Assembly (NCBI GenBank): GCA_027459765.1
Contig: DAIDHD010000011.1
Span: 1 to 64,000 of the forward strand
Origin: Gammaproteobacteria bacterium
Lineage (GTDB): Bacteria > Pseudomonadota > Gammaproteobacteria > Steroidobacterales > Steroidobacteraceae
DNA: 64,000 nt
Reading direction: 5' to 3'
Part shown: positions 10,517 through 19,967 of the stretch, in pieces
How positions within the stretch are numbered: the first letter of the stretch is position 1
How the letters are laid out: every line of letters starts with the position of its first letter
Notes under the pieces: generated by a model
The model's database searches: none
Told to the model about the DNA's origin: nothing
What the model saw: only the letters and a program-made list of their open reading frames with translations
Made by a program: the position numbers and the translations under genes

Positions 10517-11255
10517 CGAAGTAGCCTCCCGCCGTCGCACCGCCCGCGGCGCTCAACAAGTAGAGGAAGGGACCGCACACGGACTCCGGTGCGGGTACCG
10601 TGGCCGGATCCTCGCCCGGATAGGCGGCGGCGCGCATCGGGGTGCGCATGCGGCCCGGATTGACGCTGTAGAACCGGGGCCGACCTGCGCGCTCCAGTTC
10701 CTGCGCCCACAGTTCACGCACCGACGCGAGGCCGGTCTTGGCGACCGCGTAGGCGCCCCAGAACGGGCGCGGGTTGTGCACCACGCCGCTGGAGACGAAT
10801 ACGACCGCTGCGTCCGTCGACTTGCGCAGGCTCGGCAGCAGCACCTGGGTGAGGATGAAGGGCACGGTGAGATTGACGTGCAGCACCCGGCACCACGTCG
10901 GCACGTCGTACTGTTCCAGCGGCGTGCGGTCGCCGAGCAGCGCCGCCGCGTGCACCAGTCCGTCCAGGCGGCCGAACTCCGCGTCGATCGTGCGCGCGAG
11001 CGCGTCGTAGTCCACTGCGGTGGCGGTCGCGAGATCGAGCGTGGCGATGGCGGGCCGCGGCCCGCCCGCAGCCTCGATCTCGTCGTAGACACGGTCGAGC
11101 TTCTTGCCGTTGCGCCCGCACAGCACCACGGTGGCGCCGGCGCGAGCGCAGGCAAGCGACAGTGCGCGTCCGAACCCTCCGGTTGCGCCGGTGACGAGCA
11201 CCACCCGCCCGTCGAGCGAGAAGGCGGCGCCCAAATGTTGCTTCAACGAGGTCAT
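10506..11255 (-). CDS. SDR-family oxidoreductase, YciK-like
   Basis: A 249-aa short-chain dehydrogenase/reductase. It has the nucleotide-binding motif LVTGATGGFGRAL, the NAG-like strand HAAALLG, the catalytic Ser in VFVSSGVV and the YxxxK pair AYAVAK, then VNPGRMRTPM. Length and sequence resemble YciK, which in Pseudomonas follows ubiG-mupP. Here rmuC and a prenyl-synthase-like gene are inserted between them. The start is taken at ATG 11255 (MTSLKQHLG); an in-frame start 9 codons upstream is less typical. Confidence 0.87.
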   Translation of the reverse strand: MTSLKQHLGAAFSLDGRVVLVTGATGGFGRALSLACARAGATVVLCGRNGKKLDRVYDEIEAAGGPRPAIATLDLATATAVDYDALARTIDAEFGRLDGLVHAAALLGDRTPLEQYDVPTWCRVLHVNLTVPFILTQVLLPSLRKSTDAAVVFVSSGVVHNPRPFWGAYAVAKTGLASVRELWAQELERAGRPRFYSVNPGRMRTPMRAAAYPGEDPATVPAPESVCGPFLYLLSAAGGATAGGYFDAQ

Positions 11256-11303
11256 GCGGGCTCCAGTTGCGAATGATGGCACGAGAGGATGGGCGGCGTC
11301 GCT

Positions 11304-12131
11304 TCAGCGCGTGCGCGCGGCCCGGCGGGCGGTCCGCCAGGCAAGCAGCAGATCGAGCGTACGTACGGCGTCGGCGCGCGCGGGCGCCGTCAACCGACGC
11401 GCCGCAAGCGCCGCCAGTATGAGCACGTGCCGCTGCGCCGCGCGCAGGTGGGGTGGCAAGCGGGCATCCGCGGCCCGGCAGTACGCAGCCGCGCGCAGCT
11501 GCGCGTCGCGCAGGTAGCCGCGGAGCGCCGACGCCGCCGGCTCCGCGGCGAGATCGGCGGCCTCGAGTCCGGCGGCGCGCAGTTCCTCGAGCGGGAAGGC
11601 GCAGCGGCCGGCGTGCGCCGCTTGCGGCAGTCGCCTGCAGGCCTCACCGAGGTACGCGCCGGCGGCCAGCGCCTCGACCGCGGGGCGCAGCGCCGCCTCG
11701 TCCGCGGTGGCCTCGCCGAGGCGCGCCGCCACCAGCAGCGGCAGTGCGCCCAGCGCCGCGGCCCGCGTCTCGAGGTCCGCGGTGCGCGCGAGCGGGACGC
11801 CGGCAAGCTCCGCGCCGATCGCCGCCAGGGTGCCCTCCAGGCGCGTGAACACGCCGGCGTCGGCGCGTGGCAGCGATCCGAGGTAGCGAGTGATCGGGTG
11901 CAGCGGTGCGCCGCCGGCGAGGCGGTGAATTTCCTCGCACCACCAGGTGAATTTCGCGCCGGCGACGCCGGAGTCGAGTTGTGGATCGCGCAGCGCCTGC
12001 CACTCCGCGAGCAACGCGAACACGCCGAGCAGGCCAGGGCGGACGTCCGGGGCGGCGAACAGCCAAGCCCAGCGGCGAGCCGAGTCCGCTTCGAAGGCGC
12101 GGCCGCGATACGGCTCGGCGAGACTGGTCAG
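11304..12131 (-). CDS. Squalene/phytoene synthase-like protein with a probable CTG start
   Basis: A 275-aa protein if translation starts at CTG 12131. The conserved all-helical trans-prenyl-synthase-like fold is suggested by RWAWLFAAPDVRPGLLGVFA and GAKFTWWCEEIHRLAGG, and resembles the NDUFAF6/squalene-phytoene synthase superfamily. The usual Asp-rich DXXXD motifs are not clear, so prenyl transfer is uncertain. No ATG, GTG or TTG exists in frame between the upstream stop and GTG 12023. Starting there would remove 36 residues including the conserved first helix. The CTG overlaps the rmuC stop as CTGA, mirroring the ATGA/GTGA overlaps all along this operon. Confidence 0.72.
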   Translation of the reverse strand: MTSLAEPYRGRAFEADSARRWAWLFAAPDVRPGLLGVFALLAEWQALRDPQLDSGVAGAKFTWWCEEIHRLAGGAPLHPITRYLGSLPRADAGVFTRLEGTLAAIGAELAGVPLARTADLETRAAALGALPLLVAARLGEATADEAALRPAVEALAAGAYLGEACRRLPQAAHAGRCAFPLEELRAAGLEAADLAAEPAASALRGYLRDAQLRAAAYCRAADARLPPHLRAAQRHVLILAALAARRLTAPARADAVRTLDLLLAWRTARRAARTR

Positions 12132-13456
12132 GACGACGCTTCTCCCGTGCCGGCCGGTCCGGGGTCGGCCGGGCCAGGGTCGGCCTGGCCAGGGTCGGCC
12201 GCGCCACCACCGAGCCGCGGTGTGCGCGCCAGAGCGCCGACGGGCTCGAGCGTCGACAACTCGCGATCGGTACGCAGGCCGAGGTCCGGAAAGCGGCGCG
12301 CCGCGGGCATCACCTGCTGTTCCAGTGAACCGACGGCGCGGTTGTAGTGATCCACGCTCTGTCCGAGCGACTTGCCGAGCCGCGCCAGATGCTCGGCGAA
12401 CACGGCGAGCCGCTTGTAGACGTCCTCGCCCAGGCGGCGCACCTCGGCGGCGTTCTCGGCGAGCACGGTCTGTTTCCAGCCGTATGCCACCGCCTTCAGC
12501 AGGGCGATCAGACTGGTGGGCGTCGCCAGCATGACGTTCTGGCGCAGCGCCTCGTCGATGAGCTGCGGATTCTCCTGCAGCGCCGCGGCCAGGAACTGGT
12601 CGCCGGGCAGGAACAGCACCACGAAGTCCGGGCTGTGCTCGAACTGTGCCCAGTAGGTCTTGGAGGCGAGCTCGCGCACGCGCGCCGCCACCACCTGGGC
12701 GTGGCGCTTGAGCTGCTGCGCGCGCTCCTCGTCGTCACGCGCCTCGGCGGCCGAGAGGTAGGCCTCGAGCGGCGTCTTCACGTCGACGACGATGTCGCGC
12801 TGCTCGGGCATGTGCACGATCATGTCCGGCCGAACCGCGCCGGCGGCGGTCGCCTGCGAGAGCTGCTCGGTGAAGTCGACGTGCTGCGTCATGCCGGCGA
12901 GTTCGACGAGCCGGCGCAGGGTGATCTCCCCCCACTGGCCGCGCACGTCCGGCCGGCGCAGGGCGGTGACGAGATTGCGAGTCTCGCGCGACAGCGCGCC
13001 CTGGCCCGCCGCCAGCGTCTCCAGCTGATTCTTGAGCGTCGCGAATGCGTCGATGCGGTCGCGCTCGATCGCCTGGATCTGGGCCTCGGTCTTGGCGAGT
13101 GCCTCGCGGATCGGCCGCACCATCGACTCGATGGAGGTCTCGCGCTCCTTCAGAGCCTGGGCCGCATCGAGGTGCTGACGCTCGAGGCGCTCGCGAGCGA
13201 GCTTGAGGAACAGTTCGCTGTTGCTCTCGAGACTGTCGCGCGCCAGGTTGCCGAACACGGCGGCGAGCTGTTCGCGCGCGCGCTCGAGTGCGGCCTCGCG
13301 TTCCGCGCGCAGGGCGTCCTCGCTCGAGAGCCGCGCCCGCAGCACCTCGAGCTCGACGCGCAGCGCCTGTTCGCGCCGCGCGCGCAGCAGCGACGCCGCC
13401 AGCGCGCCGATCGCGGCGCCTACGCCCGCGCCGAGGAGCAGTTCACCGCCGCTCAC
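12128..13456 (-). CDS. rmuC: RmuC-family DNA recombination protein
   Basis: A 442-aa protein with an N-terminal membrane-type segment (LLLGAGVGAAIGALAASLL), a long coiled coil (about 30-170) and the RmuC nuclease-like core: RGQWGEITLRRLVELAGM, PDMIVHMPEQRDIVVDVKTPL and SPDFVVLFLPGDQFLAAAL. RmuC limits inversions at short inverted repeats. The GTG start overlaps the mupP stop (GTGA). The C-terminus ends in a short Ala-Asp-Pro-Gly repeat encoded by a 15-bp tandem repeat. Confidence 0.93.
   Translation of the reverse strand: MSGGELLLGAGVGAAIGALAASLLRARREQALRVELEVLRARLSSEDALRAEREAALERAREQLAAVFGNLARDSLESNSELFLKLARERLERQHLDAAQALKERETSIESMVRPIREALAKTEAQIQAIERDRIDAFATLKNQLETLAAGQGALSRETRNLVTALRRPDVRGQWGEITLRRLVELAGMTQHVDFTEQLSQATAAGAVRPDMIVHMPEQRDIVVDVKTPLEAYLSAAEARDDEERAQQLKRHAQVVAARVRELASKTYWAQFEHSPDFVVLFLPGDQFLAAALQENPQLIDEALRQNVMLATPTSLIALLKAVAYGWKQTVLAENAAEVRRLGEDVYKRLAVFAEHLARLGKSLGQSVDHYNRAVGSLEQQVMPAARRFPDLGLRTDRELSTLEPVGALARTPRLGGGAADPGQADPGPADPGPAGTGEASS
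12162..12206. repeat. Three tandem 15-bp units inside the end of rmuC
   Basis: Units at 12162-12176, 12177-12191 and 12192-12206 differ at one or two positions (core GGGTCGGCC). On the minus strand they encode the repeated ADPG tail of RmuC. In-frame, so copy-number change would only lengthen or shorten the tail. Confidence 0.85.
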
Positions 13457-14121
13457 GCCGGCACTCCGTCGATCCAAGCCAGCAGGTCCTCGGGGCGGGC
13501 GAGGGCGCCGTCGCCTCCCCACGCGCTCCAGTCCTCCTGTTCGCCCAGATAGCCGTAGGTCGCCACCAGCGCGGTCATGCCGGCGGCGTGCGCGGCAACC
13601 ACGTCGCGCTCGGCGTCGCCGACGTACAGGCAGTCGCCGGGCTCCACGCCGGCGAGCCGCGCCGCGTGCAGCATCGGCAGCGGGTGGGGTTTGCGTTCCG
13701 CCACGGTGTCCCCGCTCACCACGCAGGCGAAGCGCGCTTCCAGGTCGAGGGCCTTGAGCAGCGGCTCGGTGAGCCACCCCGGCTTGTTGGTCACCACGCC
13801 GGCCTGCAGCCGACGGCGCCGCAGTTCGTCGAGCACCCGTTCCATGCCCGCGAACAGACGCGTCTCCTCGGCGATGCGCGTCCGATAGATCTCCACGAAG
13901 CGGCGTCGCAGGTCGGCGGCCCGCGGCTCTTCGGCGTCCGGGAACGCGGTCTTCACCAGCCCCGCGGCACCGTGGCTCACCCAGGCCCGCAGGTGGCCAA
14001 AGGGCAGGGGGGGCTGACCCTCGAGGACCCGCAGCGCGTTGAGCGCCGCCACCATGTCGGGAGCGGTGTCGAGCAGGGTGCCGTCCAGGTCGAACAGCAC
14101 CGCGCGCGGCGGGGACGTCAT
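13453..14121 (-). CDS. mupP: HAD phosphatase, probably N-acetylmuramic acid 6-phosphate phosphatase (MupP) rather than Gph
   Basis: A 222-aa HAD-superfamily phosphatase with motif I LFDLDGTLLDTAPD, the Thr/Lys region VVTNKPGW and motif IV YVGDAERDVVAAHAAGM. Close homologues include phosphoglycolate phosphatase (Gph) and MupP, which dephosphorylates MurNAc-6-P in the AmgK/MurU peptidoglycan-recycling route of Pseudomonas. The position directly after ubiG matches the Pseudomonas mupP locus, and the ending (ATYGYLGEQEDWSAWGGD) looks MupP-like. I infer MupP; Gph remains possible. The ATG overlaps the ubiG stop (ATGA). Confidence 0.78.
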   Translation of the reverse strand: MTSPPRAVLFDLDGTLLDTAPDMVAALNALRVLEGQPPLPFGHLRAWVSHGAAGLVKTAFPDAEEPRAADLRRRFVEIYRTRIAEETRLFAGMERVLDELRRRRLQAGVVTNKPGWLTEPLLKALDLEARFACVVSGDTVAERKPHPLPMLHAARLAGVEPGDCLYVGDAERDVVAAHAAGMTALVATYGYLGEQEDWSAWGGDGALARPEDLLAWIDGVPA

Positions 14122-14831
14122 GCGCCGTCGCGCCGAAAGCGGGCGAGATAGTTGACGCGGGTGTCGTCGCCGAGCCGGAACGCCCGTGTCAGAGGCTGGT
14201 ATTGGATGCCGGTGAGATCCTCGAGCGCGAGGCCCGCTGCCCGGCCCCAGCGCGCGAGTTCGGAGGGCCGGATGAATTTCTCGTACGCATGCGTCCCGCG
14301 CGGCAGCACCCGCGCCACGTACTCGGCGCCGAGGATGGCCACTGCGAATGCGAGCGGATGCCGGTTGAGCGTCGAGACGATGACGTGACCACCAGGCGCG
14401 ACCAGACGCGCCAGCGCGTCGAGAGTGGCCGCCGGCTCGGGCACGTGTTCGAGCATTTCCATGCAGGTGACCACCGCGAATGCCGCCGGCCGCTCGGCGG
14501 CGAGCGCCTCCGCGGCGACCTGGCGGTAGTCGACCTCGACGCCGGCTTCCAGCGCATGCAGCCGTGCGACCTCCAGAACCTCGCCGCCGAGGTCTATGCC
14601 GAGCACGCGCGCACCGCGGCGGGCCATGGCCTCGGCGAGGATCCCGCCGCCGCAACCCACGTCGAGAACCGCGCGACCGGCGAGTGCGCCGGCGCGCTCC
14701 ACGTACGCGAGACGCAGCGGATTCAGATCGTGCAAGGGGCGCGCAGGGCCCTTCGGGTCCCACCAGCTCTGCGCGAGCGCGCCGAATTTCGCGAGCTCGG
14801 CGGAATCCACGTTGAGGTTCGATGTCTGCAT
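14118..14831 (-). CDS. ubiG: Ubiquinone biosynthesis O-methyltransferase
   Basis: A 237-aa SAM-dependent methyltransferase that carries out both O-methylations in ubiquinone synthesis. It shows the UbiG start (NVDSAELAKFGALAQSWWDP), the SAM motif I VLDVGCGGGILAEAMA, the VTCMEMLEHVPEP motif and the ISTLNRHP-like VIVSTLNRHPLAFA segment. The length is typical. It lies between an amidohydrolase-like gene and mupP, as in Pseudomonas. Confidence 0.96.
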   Translation of the reverse strand: MQTSNLNVDSAELAKFGALAQSWWDPKGPARPLHDLNPLRLAYVERAGALAGRAVLDVGCGGGILAEAMARRGARVLGIDLGGEVLEVARLHALEAGVEVDYRQVAAEALAAERPAAFAVVTCMEMLEHVPEPAATLDALARLVAPGGHVIVSTLNRHPLAFAVAILGAEYVARVLPRGTHAYEKFIRPSELARWGRAAGLALEDLTGIQYQPLTRAFRLGDDTRVNYLARFRRDGA

Positions 14832-14887
14832 GACGTGATTTTCCCTCGTTTGGCCGGCGCGGTGTAGATGCGCGCGCCGCGGCTCCA

Positions 14888-16093
14888 TCAAGCGGCGGCG
14901 CCAGGGGCCTCGAACTGCGCGGACGCGCCGGCGTGCAGCAACGCGCGACCCGCGACCCAGACGTCGCGCAGCGCGTCGCGGCCGCCCCCGAACACCAGCC
15001 GGTCGAGCGGCGAGGCGCCGGTGACCATGCCGGGCGAGTCGAGGTCGAAGCAGCACACGTCGGCCCACTTGCCCGGCTCCAGCGTCCCGGTCAGGTGAGC
15101 AATCCCCAGCGCGTGCGCGCCGCCGCGCGTCGCCATCGCGAGCGCGTCCCAGGAGTCGAACGGGAGCGCGGGGCCGGTTGCGGACGCACGCGCGGGCCCG
15201 TTGGCGGACGCAGGTGCGGGCAGCAACGCCGCGCGCAGCGCGCTCCAAGGGTCGTAGCTCGCGGCACCGGCGTCGGTGCCGCTGCCGAGGCCGAACGTGA
15301 TGCCGGCTGCGGCCAGCGCGGCGAGCGGCGCGAATTCCCCGCGCCACAGGTCCTCCCAGGGGCAGGCGATCGCGCTTGCGCCGCCGTCGCGCAATTCGTC
15401 CAGCTCGCGCGGCTCGAGGTGGGTCGCGTGTACGGCGGCGAATCCGGGTGCCAGCAGACCGAGGCGCTGCAGCCGCTCGACGGGTCGGGCGCCGTGCCGC
15501 CGCAGCGATTCGGCGATCTCGGCGGCCGAGGCGTGCAAGGTCGCAGCGACGCCGGCGTCGAGTTCCGCTGCGAGCGTCGCCACCCGCTGCAAGGTCGAGT
15601 CGGCGAGCTCGGTGCACGCGTCGAGGGCGAAAAATGTCGAAATCGTCGGGTGCTCGCGGTACTGATCGCGGATGTCGATGGCCCGCGTGACGTATTCGGC
15701 GGAGTTCGCCGCCCAGGCCGAGGGGCGCTCCGCCACCGGCAGGCCCACCACGGCGCGCATGCCCGCGTCGCGGACCGCGAGCGCCGCCCGGTCCGGCGGA
15801 TCGCCGAAGGTCGCGCACGTGGTCACGCCGGCACGCAGGAGTGCGGCCAGCGCGGCCCGCTCGCCGCGCGGATTGCCGAGGCGGGTGCGGGCGTCGATCA
15901 GCCCGGGCAGCAGCAACCCGCCGGGTCTTTCGACCACGCTCTGCGCGCGCGCGCCGGCGTCCGCGGCCGGCAGGATGCCGAGCACGCGCCCCTGGCCCAC
16001 CAGCAGGGCGTGATCCTCGAGCACCAGCCCGCGGGCCGTCATCGGTACGATGTAGCGCGCCTTGATGCAGAGTTCCGCGAGTTCGCCGGTCAT
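14888..16093 (-). CDS. TRZ/ATZ-family amidohydrolase homologue without its metal-binding HxH (probable pseudoenzyme)
   Basis: A 401-aa amidohydrolase-fold protein, shorter than active TRZ/ATZ or MtaD deaminases (about 440-450 aa). The strand that normally ends in HxH reads PGLIDARTRLGN, with Arg at residues 69 and 71 replacing both metal-ligand histidines. About 40 residues that normally follow are missing. The later histidines (ATLHAS, AAVHATH) and Asp (GSGTDAGAAS) remain, but the usual catalytic Glu next to the first of them is gone. Active homologues in this position convert adenosine-type substrates. This one is unlikely to bind metal normally. The gene is intact and well placed before ubiG, so a retained non-catalytic role is possible. 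Confidence 0.8.
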   Translation of the reverse strand: MTGELAELCIKARYIVPMTARGLVLEDHALLVGQGRVLGILPAADAGARAQSVVERPGGLLLPGLIDARTRLGNPRGERAALAALLRAGVTTCATFGDPPDRAALAVRDAGMRAVVGLPVAERPSAWAANSAEYVTRAIDIRDQYREHPTISTFFALDACTELADSTLQRVATLAAELDAGVAATLHASAAEIAESLRRHGARPVERLQRLGLLAPGFAAVHATHLEPRELDELRDGGASAIACPWEDLWRGEFAPLAALAAAGITFGLGSGTDAGAASYDPWSALRAALLPAPASANGPARASATGPALPFDSWDALAMATRGGAHALGIAHLTGTLEPGKWADVCCFDLDSPGMVTGASPLDRLVFGGGRDALRDVWVAGRALLHAGASAQFEAPGAAA

Positions 16094-16274
16094 GCTCGAA
16101 GTATATCGGCTAAAGCGCCGCGCCTGCGCTGCCCGGGCTTAAGGAGAGGCACGTCCTGTGGTAGTATTTCGCGGATGTCGAGACCGCGTCTCACACCTTT
16201 TAAATCCACCTAAGACCTAAGGCCGGCGCACGGTTCTCCCAGCGACCGGCGCACGGCAAACCGGACTCTCGCAC
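16094..16274. promoter_or_regulatory. Divergent promoter region between the amidohydrolase-like gene and gyrA
   Basis: This 181-bp gap must carry promoters for both directions. For gyrA a TAGTAT hexamer at 16162-16167 is the best -10 candidate, with only a poor -35. For the minus strand a TATACT occurs at 16099-16104. A short direct repeat (ACCTAAG twice) lies near 16208-16221. No gyrase-type ribosome-binding site is obvious before the gyrA ATG. All assignments here are by eye and weak. Confidence 0.3.
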
Positions 16275-18863
16275 ATGGCCGAGATCGCTCGCGAAATTCT
16301 GCCCGTCAATCTCGAAGACGAGATGCGCAAGTCCTATCTGGATTACGCGATGAGCGTGATCATCGGGCGGGCGCTGCCGGACGTGAGGGACGGCCTGAAG
16401 CCCGTGCACCGGCGCGTGCTGTACGCGATGCGCGAGCTCGGCAACGACTGGAACAAGGCGTACAAGAAATCGGCCCGCGTCGTCGGCGACGTGATCGGCA
16501 AGTACCACCCGCACGGCGACTCCTCGGTCTACGAGGCGATCGTGCGCATGGCACAGCCGTTCTCGATGCGCTACCTGTTGGTCGACGGCCAGGGCAATTT
16601 CGGCTCGGTGGACGGGGATCCGCCGGCGGCGATGCGCTACACCGAAGTGCGCATGTCCAAGCTGGCGGCCGAGCTGCTCGCCGACATCGACCAGGAAACC
16701 GTCGATTTCATCCCCAACTACGACGAATCGGAGACCGAACCCGCGGTACTGCCGACACGCATCCCGAACCTGCTGGTCAACGGTTCCTCGGGCATCGCGG
16801 TCGGCATGGCGACGAACATCCCGCCGCACAATCTCGGCGAGATCGTCGCGGCGTGCATCGCGCTGATCGACAACCCGGACATCGGTCTCGCCGAGCTGAT
16901 GCAGATCGTGCCCGGACCCGACTTCCCGACCGCCGGCATCATCAACGGCGCCCAGGAGATCGTGTCCGCCTACAAGACCGGGCGCGGGCGCCTGCACGTG
17001 CGTGCGCGCACGCACGTCGAGGAAGTCGGCCGCGGCGACCGCCAGGCCATCGTGATCACGGAGCTTCCTTACCAGGTCAACAAGGCCAAGCTCATCGAGC
17101 GCATCGCGGATCTCGTGCGCGACAAGCAGATCGAGGGCATCGCCTCGGACGGCCTGCGCGACGAGTCGGACAAGGACGGCATGCGCGTCGTCATCGAGCT
17201 CAAGCGCGGCGAGGTCCCGGAGATCCTGCTGAACAATCTCTTCGCGCAGACGTCGATGGAGACCGTGTTCGGCATCAACATGGTCGCCCTGGTCGACGGC
17301 CAGCCGAAGCTGCTGTCGCTCAAGGAGATGCTGGAGGCGTTCCTGCGCCACCGCCGCGAGGTGGTCACCCGGCGCACCGTGTACGAGCTGCGCAAGGCGC
17401 GCGAGCGTGGCCACATTCTCGAGGGGCTGGCGGTGGCGCTGGCGAACATCGACGAGATGATCGCCACCATCAAGGCGTCGGCCTCTCCGGCCGAGGCCAA
17501 GGCCGCCCTCGTTGCCAGGACCTGGGCCTCGGGTGCGGTGCCGGAGATGCTGGCGCGGGCCGGCGCCATCGAGACGCGTCCGCCCGGCGAGACTCAGCCG
17601 CTCGGGATCGTTCCCGGCGGCTACCGCCTCACCGAGATCCAGGCCCAGGCGATCCTCGAGATGCGTCTCAACCGGCTGACCGGTCTGGAGCGTGACAAGA
17701 TCATCGCCGAGTACGAGGAACTGCTCGCGCGCATCCGCGACCTCGCCGACATCCTGGCGCGGCCGGAGCGGCTGCTCGAGGTCATCAAGGGCGAACTCGT
17801 CGCCGTGCGCGAAGCCTTCGCGGATCCGCGCAGGACGGAGATCGTCAGCACGCACGAGGACCTCACCATCGAGGACCTCATCACGCCGGAGGACGTCGTG
17901 GTGACGCTCTCGCACGGCGGGTACGCGAAGGCGCAGCCGGTGTCGTCCTATCAGGCGCAGCGGCGCGGCGGCCGCGGCAAGGCCGCGACCGCGGTGAAGG
18001 ACGAGGACTTCGTCGACAAGTTGTTCGTGGCGAACACCCACGACACGCTGCTGTGCTTCTCCGACCGCGGCAAACTCTACTGGATCAAGGTCTACCAGCT
18101 GCCACAGGCCGGTCGGGGCTCGCGCGGCAAGCCCATCGTGAACCTGCTGCCGCTGCAGGAAGGCGAGCGGATCAGCGCCGTGCTGCCCATCAAGGAGTTC
18201 GACGAGGGCAAGTTCGTGTTCATGGCGACCGAGCTCGGCACCGTCAAGAAGACCTCGCTCGGCGCCTTCTCGCGCCCGCGCGCGGCCGGGATCATCGCCA
18301 TCGACCTCGAGGCGGGCGATCGCCTGGTCGGCGCCGCGCTCACCGACGGCACTCGCGAGATCCTGCTGTTCACCTCCGGCGGCAAGGCCATACGCTTCGA
18401 GGAAAACGAGGTGCGCGCCATGGGCCGCGAAGCCGCGGGCGTGCGCGGCGTGAAGCTCGCCGACGATCAGCGGGTCAACGCATTGATCGTCGCCGACGGC
18501 GGTTACATCCTCACTGCCTCGCAGAACGGCTACGGCAAACTCACGCCCATCGAGGAGTTCCCGAAGCACGGCCGCGGCGGGCAGGGCGTGATCGCGCTGC
18601 AGACCACGGAGCGCAACGGTCCCATGGTCGGCGCCTTGCTGGTGAGCATGGACGACGAGATCATGCTCATGAGCCTGGCCGGCACCCTGGTGCGGACGCC
18701 CGTGAGGGACGTCTCCGTGGTCGGGCGCAACACGCAGGGCGTGCGCCTGATGCGCCTCGAGGAGGGGGATCAGCTCTCCGGCCTCGAGCGCATCGAGGTG
18801 GCGGCCGACGGCGAGGGCGGCGGCGTGGCGGACGAAGCGTCCGCCGACGAAGGCGGCGCCTGA
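16275..18863 (+). CDS. gyrA: DNA gyrase subunit A
   Basis: An 862-aa GyrA, the breakage-rejoining subunit of gyrase that introduces negative supercoils. The winged-helix/tower core contains the active-site Tyr122 (AAMRYTEVR). The quinolone-determining region reads GDSSVYE at residues 81-87, so Ser83 is wild-type and position 87 is Glu where E. coli has Asp. The C-terminal beta-pinwheel carries the GyrA box QRRGGRG needed for DNA wrapping. The start matches the conserved N-terminus [17 protein letters not shown]. serC follows after 14 bp. Confidence 0.98.
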   Translation: MAEIAREILPVNLEDEMRKSYLDYAMSVIIGRALPDVRDGLKPVHRRVLYAMRELGNDWNKAYKKSARVVGDVIGKYHPHGDSSVYEAIVRMAQPFSMRYLLVDGQGNFGSVDGDPPAAMRYTEVRMSKLAAELLADIDQETVDFIPNYDESETEPAVLPTRIPNLLVNGSSGIAVGMATNIPPHNLGEIVAACIALIDNPDIGLAELMQIVPGPDFPTAGIINGAQEIVSAYKTGRGRLHVRARTHVEEVGRGDRQAIVITELPYQVNKAKLIERIADLVRDKQIEGIASDGLRDESDKDGMRVVIELKRGEVPEILLNNLFAQTSMETVFGINMVALVDGQPKLLSLKEMLEAFLRHRREVVTRRTVYELRKARERGHILEGLAVALANIDEMIATIKASASPAEAKAALVARTWASGAVPEMLARAGAIETRPPGETQPLGIVPGGYRLTEIQAQAILEMRLNRLTGLERDKIIAEYEELLARIRDLADILARPERLLEVIKGELVAVREAFADPRRTEIVSTHEDLTIEDLITPEDVVVTLSHGGYAKAQPVSSYQAQRRGGRGKAATAVKDEDFVDKLFVANTHDTLLCFSDRGKLYWIKVYQLPQAGRGSRGKPIVNLLPLQEGERISAVLPIKEFDEGKFVFMATELGTVKKTSLGAFSRPRAAGIIAIDLEAGDRLVGAALTDGTREILLFTSGGKAIRFEENEVRAMGREAAGVRGVKLADDQRVNALIVADGGYILTASQNGYGKLTPIEEFPKHGRGGQGVIALQTTERNGPMVGALLVSMDDEIMLMSLAGTLVRTPVRDVSVVGRNTQGVRLMRLEEGDQLSGLERIEVAADGEGGGVADEASADEGGA

Positions 18864-18877
18864 AGCCGGCGGCGTCG

Positions 18878-19960
18878 ATGCGCGTCTACAATTTCTCGCC
18901 CGGTCCCGCGACGCTCCCCACCGAGGTATTGGAACAGGCCCGAGAGGAACTGCTCGATTGGCGCGGCCTCGGCATGTCGGTGATGGAAGTCAGCCACCGC
19001 GGCGTCGACTTCATGCGCGTCGCCGCCGAGGCGGAGGCGGACCTGCGCGAGTTGCTGCGCATCCCCGGGGACTACGCCGTGCTCTTCATGCAGGGTGGCG
19101 CCACGGCGCAGTTCTCCCTGGTGCCGCTCAATCTGGCCGCCGCAGGCGACACGGTCGACTACGTCGACAGCGGCCACTGGTCGCGCAAGGCCATCGACGA
19201 GGCGCGGCGCTTCTGCCACGTGAAGCTGGCTGCGGATGCGGGGGCTCCCTACCGGCGCGCTCCCGCGGCCGCGGAGCTGCAGGTGAGCGCGGGGGCGGCC
19301 TACCTTCACTACACCCCGAACGAGACCATCGGCGGGGTGGAGTTCGATTACGTGCCCGACAGCGGCGACGTGCCGCTGGTGGCCGACATGTCCTCCAGCA
19401 TCCTCTCCGAACCACTCGACGTGGAGCGCTTCGGCTTGATCTACGCCGGCGCGCAGAAGAACATCGGTCCCGCCGGCCTCACGGTGGTGATCGTGCGCCG
19501 CGACCTGCTCGGACGGGCGCGCGCGGCGACACCGGCGGTGTTCGACTACCGCTCGGTGGCCGAGCAGCATTCGATGCTCAACACGCCGCCCACCTTCGCC
19601 TGGTACCTCGCCGGGCTGGTGTTCAAGTGGCTGAAGCGCGAGGGTGGGCTCGCCGAGATGGCGGTGCGCAACCGCGAAAAGGCCCGCCGCCTGTACGCCG
19701 CGATCGACGGCTCGCGCCTGTACCGCAACGACGTCGAGCCGCGCTCGCGCTCGCGCATGAACGTCACCTTCACGCTCGCCGATCCGGCGCTGGAGGGGAC
19801 CTTCCTCGAGGAGTGCTCGCGCGCCGGACTTCGCAACCTGAAGGGCCATCGCGCGGTGGGCGGCCTGCGCGCCAGCCTCTACAACGCGATGCCGCTCGAG
19901 GGCGTCGACGCGCTGGTGGAATTCATGCGTGACTTCGAGCGCCGCCATGCCGCGCAGTGA
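18878..19960 (+). CDS. serC: Phosphoserine aminotransferase
   Basis: A 360-aa PLP-dependent enzyme that converts 3-phosphohydroxypyruvate to phosphoserine in serine and pyridoxal-phosphate synthesis. It has the SerC signature start ([13 protein letters not shown]), the substrate motif SHRGVDFM, the PLP-lysine region [20 protein letters not shown] and the closing [20 protein letters not shown]. Standard length. It sits between gyrA and pheA as in Pseudomonas, in a probable serine/aromatic operon. Confidence 0.97.
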   Translation: MRVYNFSPGPATLPTEVLEQAREELLDWRGLGMSVMEVSHRGVDFMRVAAEAEADLRELLRIPGDYAVLFMQGGATAQFSLVPLNLAAAGDTVDYVDSGHWSRKAIDEARRFCHVKLAADAGAPYRRAPAAAELQVSAGAAYLHYTPNETIGGVEFDYVPDSGDVPLVADMSSSILSEPLDVERFGLIYAGAQKNIGPAGLTVVIVRRDLLGRARAATPAVFDYRSVAEQHSMLNTPPTFAWYLAGLVFKWLKREGGLAEMAVRNREKARRLYAAIDGSRLYRNDVEPRSRSRMNVTFTLADPALEGTFLEECSRAGLRNLKGHRAVGGLRASLYNAMPLEGVDALVEFMRDFERRHAAQ

Positions 19961-19967
19961 GGGCAAA

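Noticed and set aside
16200-18569. 789-codon minus-strand frame opposite gyrA
   Set aside because: Shadow of gyrA; repeated Asp/Leu/His-rich text is typical of the complement of a GC-rich gene.
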